A model generated the notes under the pieces. The model made no database searches. It was not told where the DNA came from and was given only the letters and a program-made list of their open reading frames with translations. Position numbers and translations under genes: made by a program. 64,000 nt of DNA from an uncultured Aquimarina sp. (lineage in GTDB: Bacteria; Bacteroidota; Bacteroidia; Flavobacteriales; Flavobacteriaceae): NCBI GenBank assembly GCA_947498785.1, contig CANMLS010000001.1:62001-126000 (forward strand), written 5' to 3'. Positions 8,738 through 18,486 of the stretch are shown here, in pieces (position 1 is the stretch's first letter; every line of letters starts with the position of its first letter).

Positions 8738-11700
8738 TTATAATTCATTTTTAAACATATCCATCGAATCATTGTTATTGGCAACTATGATCAATTTACC
8801 TCTTGAAGTTTTTATAGATACCATGTGTCTAACATCTTTATCGGCAAAAAAACCAGATTTTATATTCGAAAGAACAGAAAAGTTTCCTTTACCATTACCT
8901 TTTAAAAAAGAACCAATTCCTGCATCTGCTCTTGTAGTTTCTACTTCTGACTGATAATTGTTACCAGCTAAAAGCAAATCTTTTACTTCATCTCCATCAA
9001 AATCATCAAACAGAATACTGTTTATTGGAGATTGTTGAACTTCTTGAGGAAAAGGGGAGAAGGTATAATTGTTATCTCCCATATTCAAAAATATACCTGA
9101 ACGAAATTCAACAGCTTCATAGTGTAAAGCAGATTCCAGTCCTTTCCCTAGAATACTATTTAAATCACCATTTGCGAATTCATTATATGTTGGAATTTTC
9201 CTGGCTAAATGCGGAATTTGTTGCGCAGTACAGACTTTTCCTCTTACAGGGACTTTTTTATCATTATAGTATTTTGCCAAAATAATATCTTCATTTCCAT
9301 TAAAATCAAAATCATGTGTATATACATGAAACGGTTTTTCTTTAGAAGCATGAAACTTGTAGTTTGTTCCTAAATTTCCAGCAATAATGTCTTGATCACC
9401 ATCATTGTCAACATCAGAAACCAATATAGTATTCCACCAACCGGTTGTAGTTGATAAGCTTTTGTATTGAGTACTTTTTATAAGTTTATTGTTTGTATTG
9501 ATGAAGACTTCGATTCCCATCCATTCTCCCGTAACTATTAAATCTAAGGCATTATCTTCATTAATATCTGTCCATACAGCATCGGTAACCATTCCTATTT
9601 GTTCTAGTTCTGGAACTAGTTCTTGCGTAGCGCGGCTAAATGTACCTTTGGTGTTAATCAACAAATAACTTAAAGGGGCATAAGGGTATTTTCCCGGCAC
9701 TACACGTCCGCCAACAAATAGATCTATATCTCCATCGTTATCATAATCAGCAGGAACAACAATAGATCCAGCCGTTATTACTTCTGGAAGTGCTTGCGTT
9801 GTTTTTGAAAAATTTCCCTGACCATCATTAATATATAATCTATCTTGTAATAATTTTGGATTCTTGCTAAATTCATAACTTCCGCTCACCACATAAAGAT
9901 CTTGATCGCCATCATTGTCGGCATCAAAAAATGAAGCCCCGACATCTTCTCTTTGTTTGTCGGTTACAAAATCTTGTATAGGTTTCTTTTTAAAACTATT
10001 ATTTTTTTGCCCAATTAAAAGAGTACCAGGTTGTTTATGAGCTCCACCTATATAAATATCTTCTAATCCATCATTATTAATATCTGCTTTTGCTATTGCA
10101 GGTCCAGTTTGAGAAAGTTTATGAGGCAGTAACACTTGTAAATCATAATCGCTAAATGGTTGTTCGATATGATTGTAAGCAGATGATATTTTACTAAAAA
10201 TAGTAGTTTTAGATTCCTTTTTTGCTACAGTATTTTCTATGGATGCATTTGTATAATCTACGTTGATGGTTTGATTTGCAATTATATTTGTAATTTCCTG
10301 TTGTTTTCCATCTGGCCACAGGACATCAATTTTTGCAATAGAATCATTTTTTTTGAAGCCAAAATGCAAAATATTTGAAACAGAGGATAGAAAACCTCTT
10401 GTGTTTATGAGTTGACGAGACTGTGTTTTATTATTTGTAAGGTGAAGTTGTAATGTTGCACCGACTCCAAATTTATTTTTTTCAGGTCCTTGTAATTCAA
10501 CTTTAAGAAAACTACCAGTTTTGGTTTGTATGGTGTTATTTTTAAGTATAGTAGCCTTGTCGTTTATATTATTAACTACTATATCCAGATCTCCGTCGTT
10601 ATCTAGATCAGCATAAGTTGCACCATTTGAAAATGTGGGGATACTATCTGCCCATTTTGATGAAGTATTTTCAAAAGTGTGATTTCCATTATTTTTGAAA
10701 AAATAATTTGTAAGTTTTTGTTGTGGTAACATCTGAGCAAATTTCAAAAAATCTTCTGGTGATGGTTTCCTATTATTCTTTTTCAATATCTGAAGAATTT
10801 CATTATTCTTATCACGATCTATTACATCTCTATACACACCATTAGTAACATAAATATCATTATAACCATCCAAATCAAAGTCTGCGGATAATATAGACCA
10901 ACTCCAATCCGTATTTGCTATGCCTGCCATGTTAGCAATCTCACTAAAGGTTGAATTTCCGTTATTAAGTTGTAGCATATTATGCATATACTGATGGTGA
11001 TAGCCATTATTGACCATAGCTTCAAATTTGGCTATAGAAGTCATTGCCATAGTAGTTTTGGATCGCACATAATCCTCAGGATTCATGTCTAGAGTCATAA
11101 CATCCATTAGTCCGTCATTATTGATGTCAACAATATCACTTCCCATACTATTGAAAGACATATGTTTAAATAAAATATCTCTAGATTCAGTAAATGTACC
11201 ATCAGTATTATTGACATATACTAAGTCTGGAACATTAAAATCGTTACAAACATATATATCTTGCCAACCGTCATTATTAAGATCACCTACTTGAGGGTTT
11301 AAGCCAAATCCAATATCATATAGGAGTCCAGCTTTTTCAGACACATCAATAAAATGACCAGTACCATCATTGTTATATAGTCGGTCACTTCCTTTAAGGC
11401 TTAGCGTTTTTGGATCTTTTTGTACAGCATCAAGATCTATCACTTTTGCTCTGCTTGTAATATCTGGAGTATTAGAAATGTATACATCCAGATCATTGTC
11501 ATTATCATAATCAAAAAATGTAGCCTGTATTGTTCTATTGGCATCAGCTAATCCAAGTTCTTCAGCTTTTTCTGTAAAGGTAACTTGCCCGGAGTTTTCT
11601 GAGAGGCCATTGTTTATATAAAGCATATTTGCAAATGCATTATCTTCATTTTTCCATCCTCCACGAGAAATATAGATATCCAGAAAACCATCATTATTTA

Positions 11701-12124
11701 CATCGGCTATGGTCACTCCTGTATCAAACCCTTTTCTTTTTTCTATTCCAGATGCTTTGGTAATATCTTCGAATTCAAAATTTCCTTTATTTAAATAAAG
11801 CTTGTTGTCAGATGTGTTTGAAATAAAAAACAAATCTGTCAGACCATCATTATTAAAGTCTGCAGAAGCTACACCTCCTCCAATATAGGTATACATATAT
11901 TGATAATAATTAGATTCTAAGGTTTCGATTAATGTGTTTTCAAAATCAATTCCAGATTGATCAGGTAGGACCGTAGTAAAGAGTTTTTTTGAGTCAGTAT
12001 TTTCTTTTGGTATAGCATTGTTTTCTGATTCTGAACAAGAAATGTAGAAAAGACAGATTATTACTACCCGAACTATAGTTCTTACATATTTTAATGAGCA
12101 CAATTTTATATCCAAAACTTTCAT
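8738..12124 (-). CDS. FG-GAP/VCBS and ASPIC-UnbV domain outer-membrane lipoprotein
   Basis: 1128 residues. A lipoprotein signal ends with Cys30 (CLFYISC). The body is a string of FG-GAP/VCBS beta-propeller repeats with calcium-type loops (DFNNDGLTDLFF, DVNNDGFLDIYI, DADNDGDQDLYV and many more) from about residue 75 to 500 and 660 to 1110. Between them, at about 535-610, is an ASPIC/UnbV module (GVGATLQLHL; DVLWPDGKQQEI). Proteins of this build (CRTAC1-like) commonly follow susC-susD pairs in Bacteroidota and are probably surface-exposed, helping bind or process the imported ligand. Here it is the third gene of susC-susD-this operon; a strong hairpin in the 125-base gap before it (12171-12208) may lower its expression relative to susD. 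No enzymatic active site is recognised. Confidence 0.85.
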   Translation of the reverse strand: MKVLDIKLCSLKYVRTIVRVVIICLFYISCSESENNAIPKENTDSKKLFTTVLPDQSGIDFENTLIETLESNYYQYMYTYIGGGVASADFNNDGLTDLFFISNTSDNKLYLNKGNFEFEDITKASGIEKRKGFDTGVTIADVNNDGFLDIYISRGGWKNEDNAFANMLYINNGLSENSGQVTFTEKAEELGLADANRTIQATFFDYDNDNDLDVYISNTPDITSRAKVIDLDAVQKDPKTLSLKGSDRLYNNDGTGHFIDVSEKAGLLYDIGFGLNPQVGDLNNDGWQDIYVCNDFNVPDLVYVNNTDGTFTESRDILFKHMSFNSMGSDIVDINNDGLMDVMTLDMNPEDYVRSKTTMAMTSIAKFEAMVNNGYHHQYMHNMLQLNNGNSTFSEIANMAGIANTDWSWSILSADFDLDGYNDIYVTNGVYRDVIDRDKNNEILQILKKNNRKPSPEDFLKFAQMLPQQKLTNYFFKNNGNHTFENTSSKWADSIPTFSNGATYADLDNDGDLDIVVNNINDKATILKNNTIQTKTGSFLKVELQGPEKNKFGVGATLQLHLTNNKTQSRQLINTRGFLSSVSNILHFGFKKNDSIAKIDVLWPDGKQQEITNIIANQTINVDYTNASIENTVAKKESKTTIFSKISSAYNHIEQPFSDYDLQVLLPHKLSQTGPAIAKADINNDGLEDIYIGGAHKQPGTLLIGQKNNSFKKKPIQDFVTDKQREDVGASFFDADNDGDQDLYVVSGSYEFSKNPKLLQDRLYINDGQGNFSKTTQALPEVITAGSIVVPADYDNDGDIDLFVGGRVVPGKYPYAPLSYLLINTKGTFSRATQELVPELEQIGMVTDAVWTDINEDNALDLIVTGEWMGIEVFINTNNKLIKSTQYKSLSTTTGWWNTILVSDVDNDGDQDIIAGNLGTNYKFHASKEKPFHVYTHDFDFNGNEDIILAKYYNDKKVPVRGKVCTAQQIPHLARKIPTYNEFANGDLNSILGKGLESALHYEAVEFRSGIFLNMGDNNYTFSPFPQEVQQSPINSILFDDFDGDEVKDLLLAGNNYQSEVETTRADAGIGSFLKGNGKGNFSVLSNIKSGFFADKDVRHMVSIKTSRGKLIIVANNNDSMDMFKNEL

Positions 12125-12170
12125 GTTATTATATTATCTTCAATCTGATTTATAGTGACTATTATAAAAT

Positions 12171-12208
12171 ACACAACGGTAAAACTAATTAAAATTCTAC
12201 CGTTGTGT
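12171..12208 (-). terminator. Intercistronic hairpin between susD and the FG-GAP gene
   Basis: Perfect 11-base inverted repeat, ACACAACGGTA at 12171-12181 and TACCGTTGTGT at 12198-12208, with a 16-base loop. On the minus (coding) strand it is followed by ATTTTATAAT, a poor U-tract, so partial termination or RNA stabilisation is more likely than full termination. Confidence 0.55.
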
Positions 12209-12249
12209 TTAAAAATAATTAATTCAATTTTATTTAACCTCTTTCCATA

Positions 12250-13776
12250 TTAATTATTAATACTTGGGTTGAGATCAACTTCTCTTTCTGGAATAGGAGC
12301 AAAGTAATTATCAGTGCCTAAAGATCCTCTTATGAGATTGAATTCTGGTAATAGTTCACCATTATTGTTCATAGATGTTTGTGGAGTTCTATTAGAAAGC
12401 ACTTGTTCTACGCGTTCCATTCTTACCAAATCACTCCAACGTAAATATTCTCCTGCGAATTCCCACTTTCTTTCTGTAAAAGCTAATTCTGCCAAATCTC
12501 CTGTAGTTACATCTACTCCAGGATTTGGAGTGTTAAAAGGTAGTCCTTCAGCTCTTCTTCTTATCATATTTAATGCTTCCCATGCATCCGCTGTGATATT
12601 ACCAGATCTGGCAGAAGCTTCTGCGTATATCAACAATACCTCTGCATATCGAATAAAGAAATCATTTCTATCGGTTTGAAAATCTTCACCCAAATTATCT
12701 TGCTCAGGTCCAACAATCTTTTTGAAAACTGGAGTGGGTTGATCACTAAAATTTTCCCAGTCATAATCAGTTCTATATGTTGCTTCTTTTCTAGGGCTAT
12801 CCGGGAAATCCTCAAAAAATCGAATTTCTGCAAAAGTTTCTTGCCAACCTTCTAAATCTGAAGGATGACCTAATTTTCCAAATTTACGATTAGCATTACC
12901 GCAACTTCTACAATAAGGTATTGTCCAAACACCTTCACTATTAAACCTGTTTTCTAAAGTCCATAAATCTTCGAGATCATCTACTAGCGCAAAGTTGTGC
13001 GCAGCGCTGTTATCCATTACTTGTTTGGCACTAGAAGCAGCTTCATTATACTTGGCATTGTCTTTTACAGGGAATCCTGCCCAATCTAAGTATAATCTTG
13101 CCAATAATGCTCTTGCAGAACCGCTATTAGGTCTTGGAGCACCTGCATTAACTCCTGGATATACGTCTGGTAATCCACTTTCTGCTTTTAATAGGTCTGA
13201 TTCGATTTGCTCATAGACGGTTACTTGATCTGATATACCTAATTCTTGATCAGGGTCAGGAATTATTGGTAAGGGGATTTGTCCATGAATTCTAGCTAAA
13301 TGAAAGAACAGAACTCCTCTTAAAAAGTGAACTTCTGCAATTAATCGATTTTGAGTTTCTATCTCACCAGGATCTGTGAGAACCAGTCCTTCACTATTTG
13401 ACAAAACGGTATTTGCTGCACGAATCGTTTCATAAATTTCTTCCCAATTACTTTTAATTCTTGAGTTTGTCTGTGAAACCAGTCTCTGATCAAACTCTCT
13501 GAACTCTGCCTTATTACTTCCGATGTGAGTAGTAATATCGTCTCCAGCCCAGAAAGGAGCATAAAAAGTAGTCATTCGAGAAGCATCATTTAACCTAGAA
13601 TGAACTCCCGTTACTCCTAATTCTAATTCTTGAATTTTTGAGTATGTACCTGGAGCCAATTGTGCTATTGTAGGATCTTCATCCAAATCTGCACAACTTT
13701 GAAAAATAGATGTTATTATCAGAAGCGATAATAAATATCTTATTTTGCATTGTTTTTTATTATATACTGTTTTCAT
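12250..13776 (-). CDS. SusD/RagB family nutrient-binding outer membrane lipoprotein
   Basis: 508 residues. Lipoprotein signal with Cys28 (SIFQSCADLDEDP), then the alpha-helical TPR-like SusD fold. Recognisable parts: the N-terminal ELGVTGVHSRLNDASR (about 50-66), AEVHFLRGVLFFHLARIHGQ (about 148-167), the helix RALLARLYLDWAGFP, the conserved RNDFFIRYAEVLLIYAEASAR (about 369-389) and the C-terminal FAPIPEREVDLNPSINN. SusD proteins are surface lids that capture a ligand, usually a glycan or peptide, and hand it to the SusC channel. The gene starts 17 bases after susC, so the two are co-transcribed. No glycoside hydrolase or polysaccharide lyase is encoded next to them, so the substrate cannot be deduced. 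Confidence 0.95.
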   Translation of the reverse strand: MKTVYNKKQCKIRYLLSLLIITSIFQSCADLDEDPTIAQLAPGTYSKIQELELGVTGVHSRLNDASRMTTFYAPFWAGDDITTHIGSNKAEFREFDQRLVSQTNSRIKSNWEEIYETIRAANTVLSNSEGLVLTDPGEIETQNRLIAEVHFLRGVLFFHLARIHGQIPLPIIPDPDQELGISDQVTVYEQIESDLLKAESGLPDVYPGVNAGAPRPNSGSARALLARLYLDWAGFPVKDNAKYNEAASSAKQVMDNSAAHNFALVDDLEDLWTLENRFNSEGVWTIPYCRSCGNANRKFGKLGHPSDLEGWQETFAEIRFFEDFPDSPRKEATYRTDYDWENFSDQPTPVFKKIVGPEQDNLGEDFQTDRNDFFIRYAEVLLIYAEASARSGNITADAWEALNMIRRRAEGLPFNTPNPGVDVTTGDLAELAFTERKWEFAGEYLRWSDLVRMERVEQVLSNRTPQTSMNNNGELLPEFNLIRGSLGTDNYFAPIPEREVDLNPSINN

Positions 13777-13793
13777 AAAATTTGTTTTTTGTA

Positions 13794-16700
13794 TTAAAAT
13801 CCTACTTTTACTCCAAAAATGAAAGATCTTGGATTAGGGTAGGCTCCTGCATTTATTCCTGCTGCAACATCTACACTTTTATTTCCAGCATTGTCATCAG
13901 CTGGTATAGATGTAAGCTCTGGATCATATCCCGAGTAATCTGTAATCAGAAATAAATTTTGACCTGTTACGTATAACTTAACGTTAGCATTTAGATTTTT
14001 TATATCCTTTATAGTATACCCTAAAGTAAGATTACTAAGTCTGATAAAATCTCCTTTTTCTACATAACGTGTTGACCCAGCTTCATTTGGGCCTCCTGCA
14101 GGAATATCGGTTTCGTTTTGTGGAGTCCATTGATTTAATTGTTCAGGAGCCAGAAAACTTCTTTGATTCCCTGTATTACCAACAATTACACCTTGTACGG
14201 CATTTAGTATGTCAAAATCATGTACTCCTTGAAAAAACACATTTAAGTCCCAATTTTTATAGGTAATAGTGTTGTTAAAACCCCATGTTAATGTAGGTGT
14301 ACCATTACCAATTGCACCAAATACAATATCTCCATTTTCATCTCTAAGATATTTTGCATCACCTGGAATTCTTCCAAATACTGCTGCTTCTGTTGCTTCA
14401 GATGTTTTCCAAGTACCTAAAAAAGTAGTTCCATTAAACTGTCCTAGTGGTTGACCTACTTGTATGATATTCCATGTTCTTTCTTGTCCGTCAATACTAC
14501 CGAAGGTTCCTTGAATTTCATCTCGTCCACCTAAATCAATTACCTCATTCTGACTATGAGATAGATTAAAATTAGTATTCCAATTAAAATTATCTGTACT
14601 GATTGCATCGGCAGAAATTGAAACATCAATTCCTTTGTTTTCTACTTCTCCAATATTTTTTGAAATAGTTACGTTTCCTCCATTAGAAGGAATCACAGGG
14701 TCATCCAGAAGTAAATCTGTAGTATTTTTTTGATAAGCGTCAACAGATAAATTTATTCTTCCATTAAGAAATGCAACATCAACACCTACGTTAGTTTGTG
14801 TTGTAGTTTCCCATTTTAAATCTGGGTTACCAAAACTATTGGGTGCTACACCAGGTATGGTTTCTGACCCATTGAATGAAAAATTAGCGTTTTGTACATT
14901 TGGAAAAGTAGTATAAGGATCTATATTTTCATTTCCTACTTGTCCCCAACCAGCTCTTAATTTTAGATTACTAAACACATCACTGTTTTCTATAAATGGC
15001 ATATCATTTAAGGAATACGCTAAGGCAACTGAGGGAAAATATCCTCTTCTGTTATCAGATCTGAATACTGAGGATTCATCCATACGAATGGTTCCAGTAA
15101 CAAATAAAGCATTATTATATATATATTCTCCACGAGCCATTAATGATTGAATCGTTCTTTCTGTAAAATTATTATTGACTGTTTGACTTGATCCAGGTGC
15201 AGTTTCTGCAAAATAAAATCCACCAGGTACAAATAGACGTGCTGCATTATATCCATTGAAACGATTTTGTATTCCAGAAAATTCATAAACTCCTGTAGCT
15301 TTTACATTGTGTTTACCAAATTCTTTTTTCCAAGTAAGGATATTACTAATCTGATGTGTTGTATTTTTATTATCTCCAAAACCTGCTGTTGGAGGATCTA
15401 CACGAAACGTTCTATAGCTTTCATTTGATCCATTAAAAGTTGTTGCTCCTGCTATTAATGTATAGTTAAGATTTTTTAATATATCATAACTAAGATTAAA
15501 ATTGGCATCAATTCTATCCCTTATATTTTCAATATTTGCAAGAGTTAAATTTGCAACTGGATTATAATTTAAGGAAGCCAAACTTCTTTCAGAAACATTA
15601 TTATAGTTTCCATTTGCATCAAAGATAGGAGTAGTAGGATCCCAAGTTAATGCATTTAAGACTATACTACCTTGAAATCGATTAAATTTATTTAAATCAT
15701 TTATTGTAGAGGTTCTACTACCAAATATATTAAACCCAATCTTAAGTTTATCAGAGATATTTGCATTTACGTTAGAACGTAGTGAATATCGTTCATAATT
15801 GGTGTTAATTACGACACCTTCTTGATTTGCATAATTACCAGATATAAAATATCCAATTTTGCCTTCTGATCCGCTTGCAGACAATTGTAAATTTTGGCTT
15901 ATTGCAGTTTGAAATATTTTATCCTGATAATTTGTCCCTCCATTTGCAGTAAAACCAGCTATTTCTTGATCTGTAAAAATTGCTGTTCCGCCTCCTCGTA
16001 TTCTTCTAGAATTTTCAATTCTAGCAAAATCAGCTGCACCTAAGGTGGGAAGTAAATCTGGTACTGTAGAGATAGTTGTAAAAAAATCAACATCTACTTT
16101 TGTAACACCTTTACCTTTTTTTGTACTTACCAGAACAACTCCGTTTGAACCTCGTGATCCATAAACGGCTGTTGCAGAAGCATCCTTTAATACATCTATT
16201 GATGCAATATCATTTGGATTTAAAGTACTTAAATCGCCACCAATAAAACCATCGATTACTACCAGAGGATCATTACTACGGTTAATAGAGTTTGCTCCTC
16301 TAATTCGTACTTTAATGGCTGCTCCAGGTGCTCCATTTGCCTTTGCAACTGTAACTCCTGCCGCTCTACCTTGCAATGCTTCTTCTAAACGAGCAAGAGG
16401 TTGGTCTTCAAAAGATTTTGCAGAAACCTGAGAAACTGCACCTGTAAGATCACTTTTCCTTGCTGTTCCATATCCAATAACTACGATCTCTTCTAAAGCT
16501 TGAGTATCAGCTAAAAGTTTTATGTTGATAGTCGTTTGATTACCTACTGTTACATTTTGGGAAATAAACCCTAAATAAGAAATGGTAAGTATATCCTCTG
16601 GTGTAGCAGAAATATTAAAATAGCCATCAAAATCGGTAATTTGCCCAGTTGTAGTACCTTTTACTAAAACATTTACTCCAGGAATACCTACATCGTCCTC

Positions 16701-16817
16701 TCCAGTAACCTTACCTGTTATTGTTTGCTGTGCATGGACTTGATACACTCCCATTAATGTTGTGAGTAATCCCAGAATCAAATGTTTTCTGGATAAATTA
16801 AAAAATAGTTCTTTCAT
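13794..16817 (-). CDS. SusC/RagA family TonB-linked outer membrane transporter
   Basis: 1007 residues, a typical SusC. Signal peptide 1-29 (ending VHAQ); carboxypeptidase-like regulatory domain at about 31-115 (GKVTGEDDVGIPGVNVLVKG); a TonB-box-like stretch followed by plug domain at about 120-235 (EEIVVIGYGTARKSDLTGAV is the hallmark SusC sequence; SIDVLKDASATAVYGSRGSNG is the plug core); then the 22-strand beta barrel ending NPRSFIFGVKVGF with the terminal Phe needed for outer-membrane insertion. It imports an oligomeric ligand with energy from TonB-ExbBD. No N-terminal sigma/anti-sigma signalling extension, so regulation through FecI/FecR is not expected. First gene of the operon, with more than 1 kb of non-coding DNA upstream. 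Confidence 0.96.
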   Translation of the reverse strand: MKELFFNLSRKHLILGLLTTLMGVYQVHAQQTITGKVTGEDDVGIPGVNVLVKGTTTGQITDFDGYFNISATPEDILTISYLGFISQNVTVGNQTTINIKLLADTQALEEIVVIGYGTARKSDLTGAVSQVSAKSFEDQPLARLEEALQGRAAGVTVAKANGAPGAAIKVRIRGANSINRSNDPLVVIDGFIGGDLSTLNPNDIASIDVLKDASATAVYGSRGSNGVVLVSTKKGKGVTKVDVDFFTTISTVPDLLPTLGAADFARIENSRRIRGGGTAIFTDQEIAGFTANGGTNYQDKIFQTAISQNLQLSASGSEGKIGYFISGNYANQEGVVINTNYERYSLRSNVNANISDKLKIGFNIFGSRTSTINDLNKFNRFQGSIVLNALTWDPTTPIFDANGNYNNVSERSLASLNYNPVANLTLANIENIRDRIDANFNLSYDILKNLNYTLIAGATTFNGSNESYRTFRVDPPTAGFGDNKNTTHQISNILTWKKEFGKHNVKATGVYEFSGIQNRFNGYNAARLFVPGGFYFAETAPGSSQTVNNNFTERTIQSLMARGEYIYNNALFVTGTIRMDESSVFRSDNRRGYFPSVALAYSLNDMPFIENSDVFSNLKLRAGWGQVGNENIDPYTTFPNVQNANFSFNGSETIPGVAPNSFGNPDLKWETTTQTNVGVDVAFLNGRINLSVDAYQKNTTDLLLDDPVIPSNGGNVTISKNIGEVENKGIDVSISADAISTDNFNWNTNFNLSHSQNEVIDLGGRDEIQGTFGSIDGQERTWNIIQVGQPLGQFNGTTFLGTWKTSEATEAAVFGRIPGDAKYLRDENGDIVFGAIGNGTPTLTWGFNNTITYKNWDLNVFFQGVHDFDILNAVQGVIVGNTGNQRSFLAPEQLNQWTPQNETDIPAGGPNEAGSTRYVEKGDFIRLSNLTLGYTIKDIKNLNANVKLYVTGQNLFLITDYSGYDPELTSIPADDNAGNKSVDVAAGINAGAYPNPRSFIFGVKVGF

Positions 16818-16891
16818 AATTAATTGTTGAAATGTGAAAAAATTTAATAAAGCATCCCTTACTAAAATGCCATAATAACTTGCAAAGTATT

Positions 16892-16981
16892 ATTCACTTG
16901 GTGATTTTTTATTTGGTTTATAGAATAATACTGTACTTGGGTTATTAACTTTTGTTTCCAATTAAAAGTTATCAAGTGAAT
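16892..16981. promoter_or_regulatory. Spaced inverted repeat upstream of susC, possible operator
   Basis: Perfect 9-base arms (ATTCACTTG and CAAGTGAAT) 72 bases apart, with a further ACTTGG word in the spacer at about 16935. The position relative to susC fits a regulator-binding region for the susCD operon; no regulator gene is adjacent, so this is inference. Confidence 0.3.
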
Positions 16982-17560
16982 TTCTTTATCATAAAGAAAC
17001 CTCTAATTCAAAACATAATTCTGAAAGTTAAAAAAATATAAAATTGAGAGTTATGAAGAATCTTAGTTATGGTTTAGAATTCGTTTTAAAAACTTCATGT
17101 TTTTATTGGTTTAATTATTGAATTTTATTAAAAATTAACTAAAAAAATTATTGAATTAGTTGATAATGTAAATGTTCATAATGATTCCATACAAATGTGC
17201 CTCATATGATTATAAACATATCACAAATGGATTTGTTTATATGGTGAATAATTCTTCTTGTATTGAAAATCAGTTAATTAAACAATTTAAGTTTATTAGT
17301 TTTTACATAATGATAAACAACCTTTTGTAGAACCTTGTTTAATTAAGATAAGAGTGTTTTTTTGAATTTTTTAAGAAAAAAACAATGGCAAAACATCCTT
17401 CTTTAAAAGGTGAAAACGTATTTTTTAAATGTAACACTTTACTTTGTGATAGAGTTATACTACATAATCATTAGATTACTTATGATCCTTTTTATTAATG
17501 TGTATTCGTATAAGAAAACTTGAATCAGTCACAGGGTGATTTTCTATATAATTTTTCTTC

Positions 17561-17590
17561 TGTCATCTTGAGTGGAGTCGAGATCACTGC
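17561..17590 (+). repeat. Degenerate flavobacterial intergenic repeat
   Basis: Contains TGTCATCTTGAGTGGAGTCG, then AGATCAC. This matches the pattern (GTCATxxxGAGTGGAGTCGAGA) that I recall as a multi-copy palindromic repeat in intergenic DNA of many Flavobacteriaceae. Only half of the usual palindrome is left here. Confidence 0.45.
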
Positions 17591-17979
17591 AAAAAAATAC
17601 TTAATTTGACTGCTTTTTGAAATCAAATTCTTATATCAAATTCACGTTGTTATTTATGGATCCTACTGATTAATAACATTCATGAAATAGGAAGAGTTGT
17701 ATATTTTACTTCTAAGCTTGCTGTGTTTTGTTACTCTATAAATAGCAATCAGAATAGGGGGATTTTGTCAAAATATTTAGTTGCTCATATTTTTTCCAAA
17801 AAAAATACACATTCTGTTGTCTTCAGCCTATTAATCATAATATAAAAGGTTGTAAAAGATATTAATATATGGTTGTTGTGTTTGGGTTAAATATATAATG
17901 TATATTTTATATCCAAAGCAAATGATGCTTTTTTATATTACAAGATTTTACTTTAATGACTATTGTGTTAATTATTTGT

Positions 17980-18486
17980 TTATTGTTTATGTTGCGAATA
18001 CCTCTTTTTTGCTTTTATAAGATTTTCTTCATGTGTTAGGATTTCGCGTACATGACATATTATTTTTTTTGAATTAGAATGGATAATTGTGTGACTGCGT
18101 CCCATTCTTGTCTTTCCTGTGCTAAATTCTTTTATAATTAAAGAATTACGGTTTATTATGCTAACACTGATTTTATATTTCTTTATAAGTTCACCAAAAG
18201 GGGTATTGGTTGTGCGTAGATCTTGAACAAAAGCAGGAGGTAAGTTTTGTTTTACTATTCTAAGAGTAGCTTCTAATATTTTTTCGCCACTACATTTTTG
18301 TATTAAAATAGATTCTCGAAGATATGTTTTTTGTGTTTCGAAGCATTCTATATCACTTGTTTCAAATGCATCTATTTGACCAAAATTTGATTGAAGTCTT
18401 GGTGTTAATAAAGCGTCGTTTTCAAGCAAATCTTTGCTTAATGAAAAATCAATACTTTTTTTTGAAGAAAAATTTACCAAATTCAT
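17980..18486 (-). CDS. Chorismate-lyase-like (UbiC/DUF98-type) protein
   Basis: 168 residues, no signal peptide. The C-terminal two-thirds follow the chorismate pyruvate-lyase/UTRA-like fold pattern: ILEATLRIVKQNLPPAFVQD (about residues 70-89), a T-x-x-P-F-G-E-L-I-K-K-Y segment (about 94-105), then GRSHTIIHSNSKKIICHVRE (about 128-147) as the final strands. DUF98-type lyases convert chorismate to 4-hydroxybenzoate in some lineages, so a link to aryl-polyene, flexirubin or quinone-like chemistry is possible, but the neighbours (susC downstream, PKD lipoprotein upstream, both more than 500 bases away) do not support a pathway. A clearly related but frameshifted gene lies at 38607-39081. The family assignment is by pattern only and the catalytic residues were not verified. 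Confidence 0.55.
   Translation of the reverse strand: MNLVNFSSKKSIDFSLSKDLLENDALLTPRLQSNFGQIDAFETSDIECFETQKTYLRESILIQKCSGEKILEATLRIVKQNLPPAFVQDLRTTNTPFGELIKKYKISVSIINRNSLIIKEFSTGKTRMGRSHTIIHSNSKKIICHVREILTHEENLIKAKKRYSQHKQ

Larger units (their letters stand above)
16818..17979. other. Long AT-rich intergenic region upstream of susC
   Basis: About 1.16 kb without a convincing gene. On the susC side there is an inverted repeat, ATTCACTTG at 16892-16900 and CAAGTGAAT at 16973-16981, about 75-165 bases upstream of the susC start, and on the minus strand a TACTTTG (one base shorter than the -7 consensus) near 16883-16889. At 17561-17590 lies a fragment of a common flavobacterial intergenic repeat. 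A 29-codon ORF at 17385-17474 has no coding character. Nothing else recognised. Confidence 0.5.

Noticed and set aside
8772..9285. Rightward ORFs inside the FG-GAP gene
   Set aside because: Antisense shadows of a long gene with clear repeat motifs.
17385..17474. 29-residue rightward ORF in the susC upstream region
   Set aside because: No coding character, no promoter element at a sensible distance and no recognisable motif.
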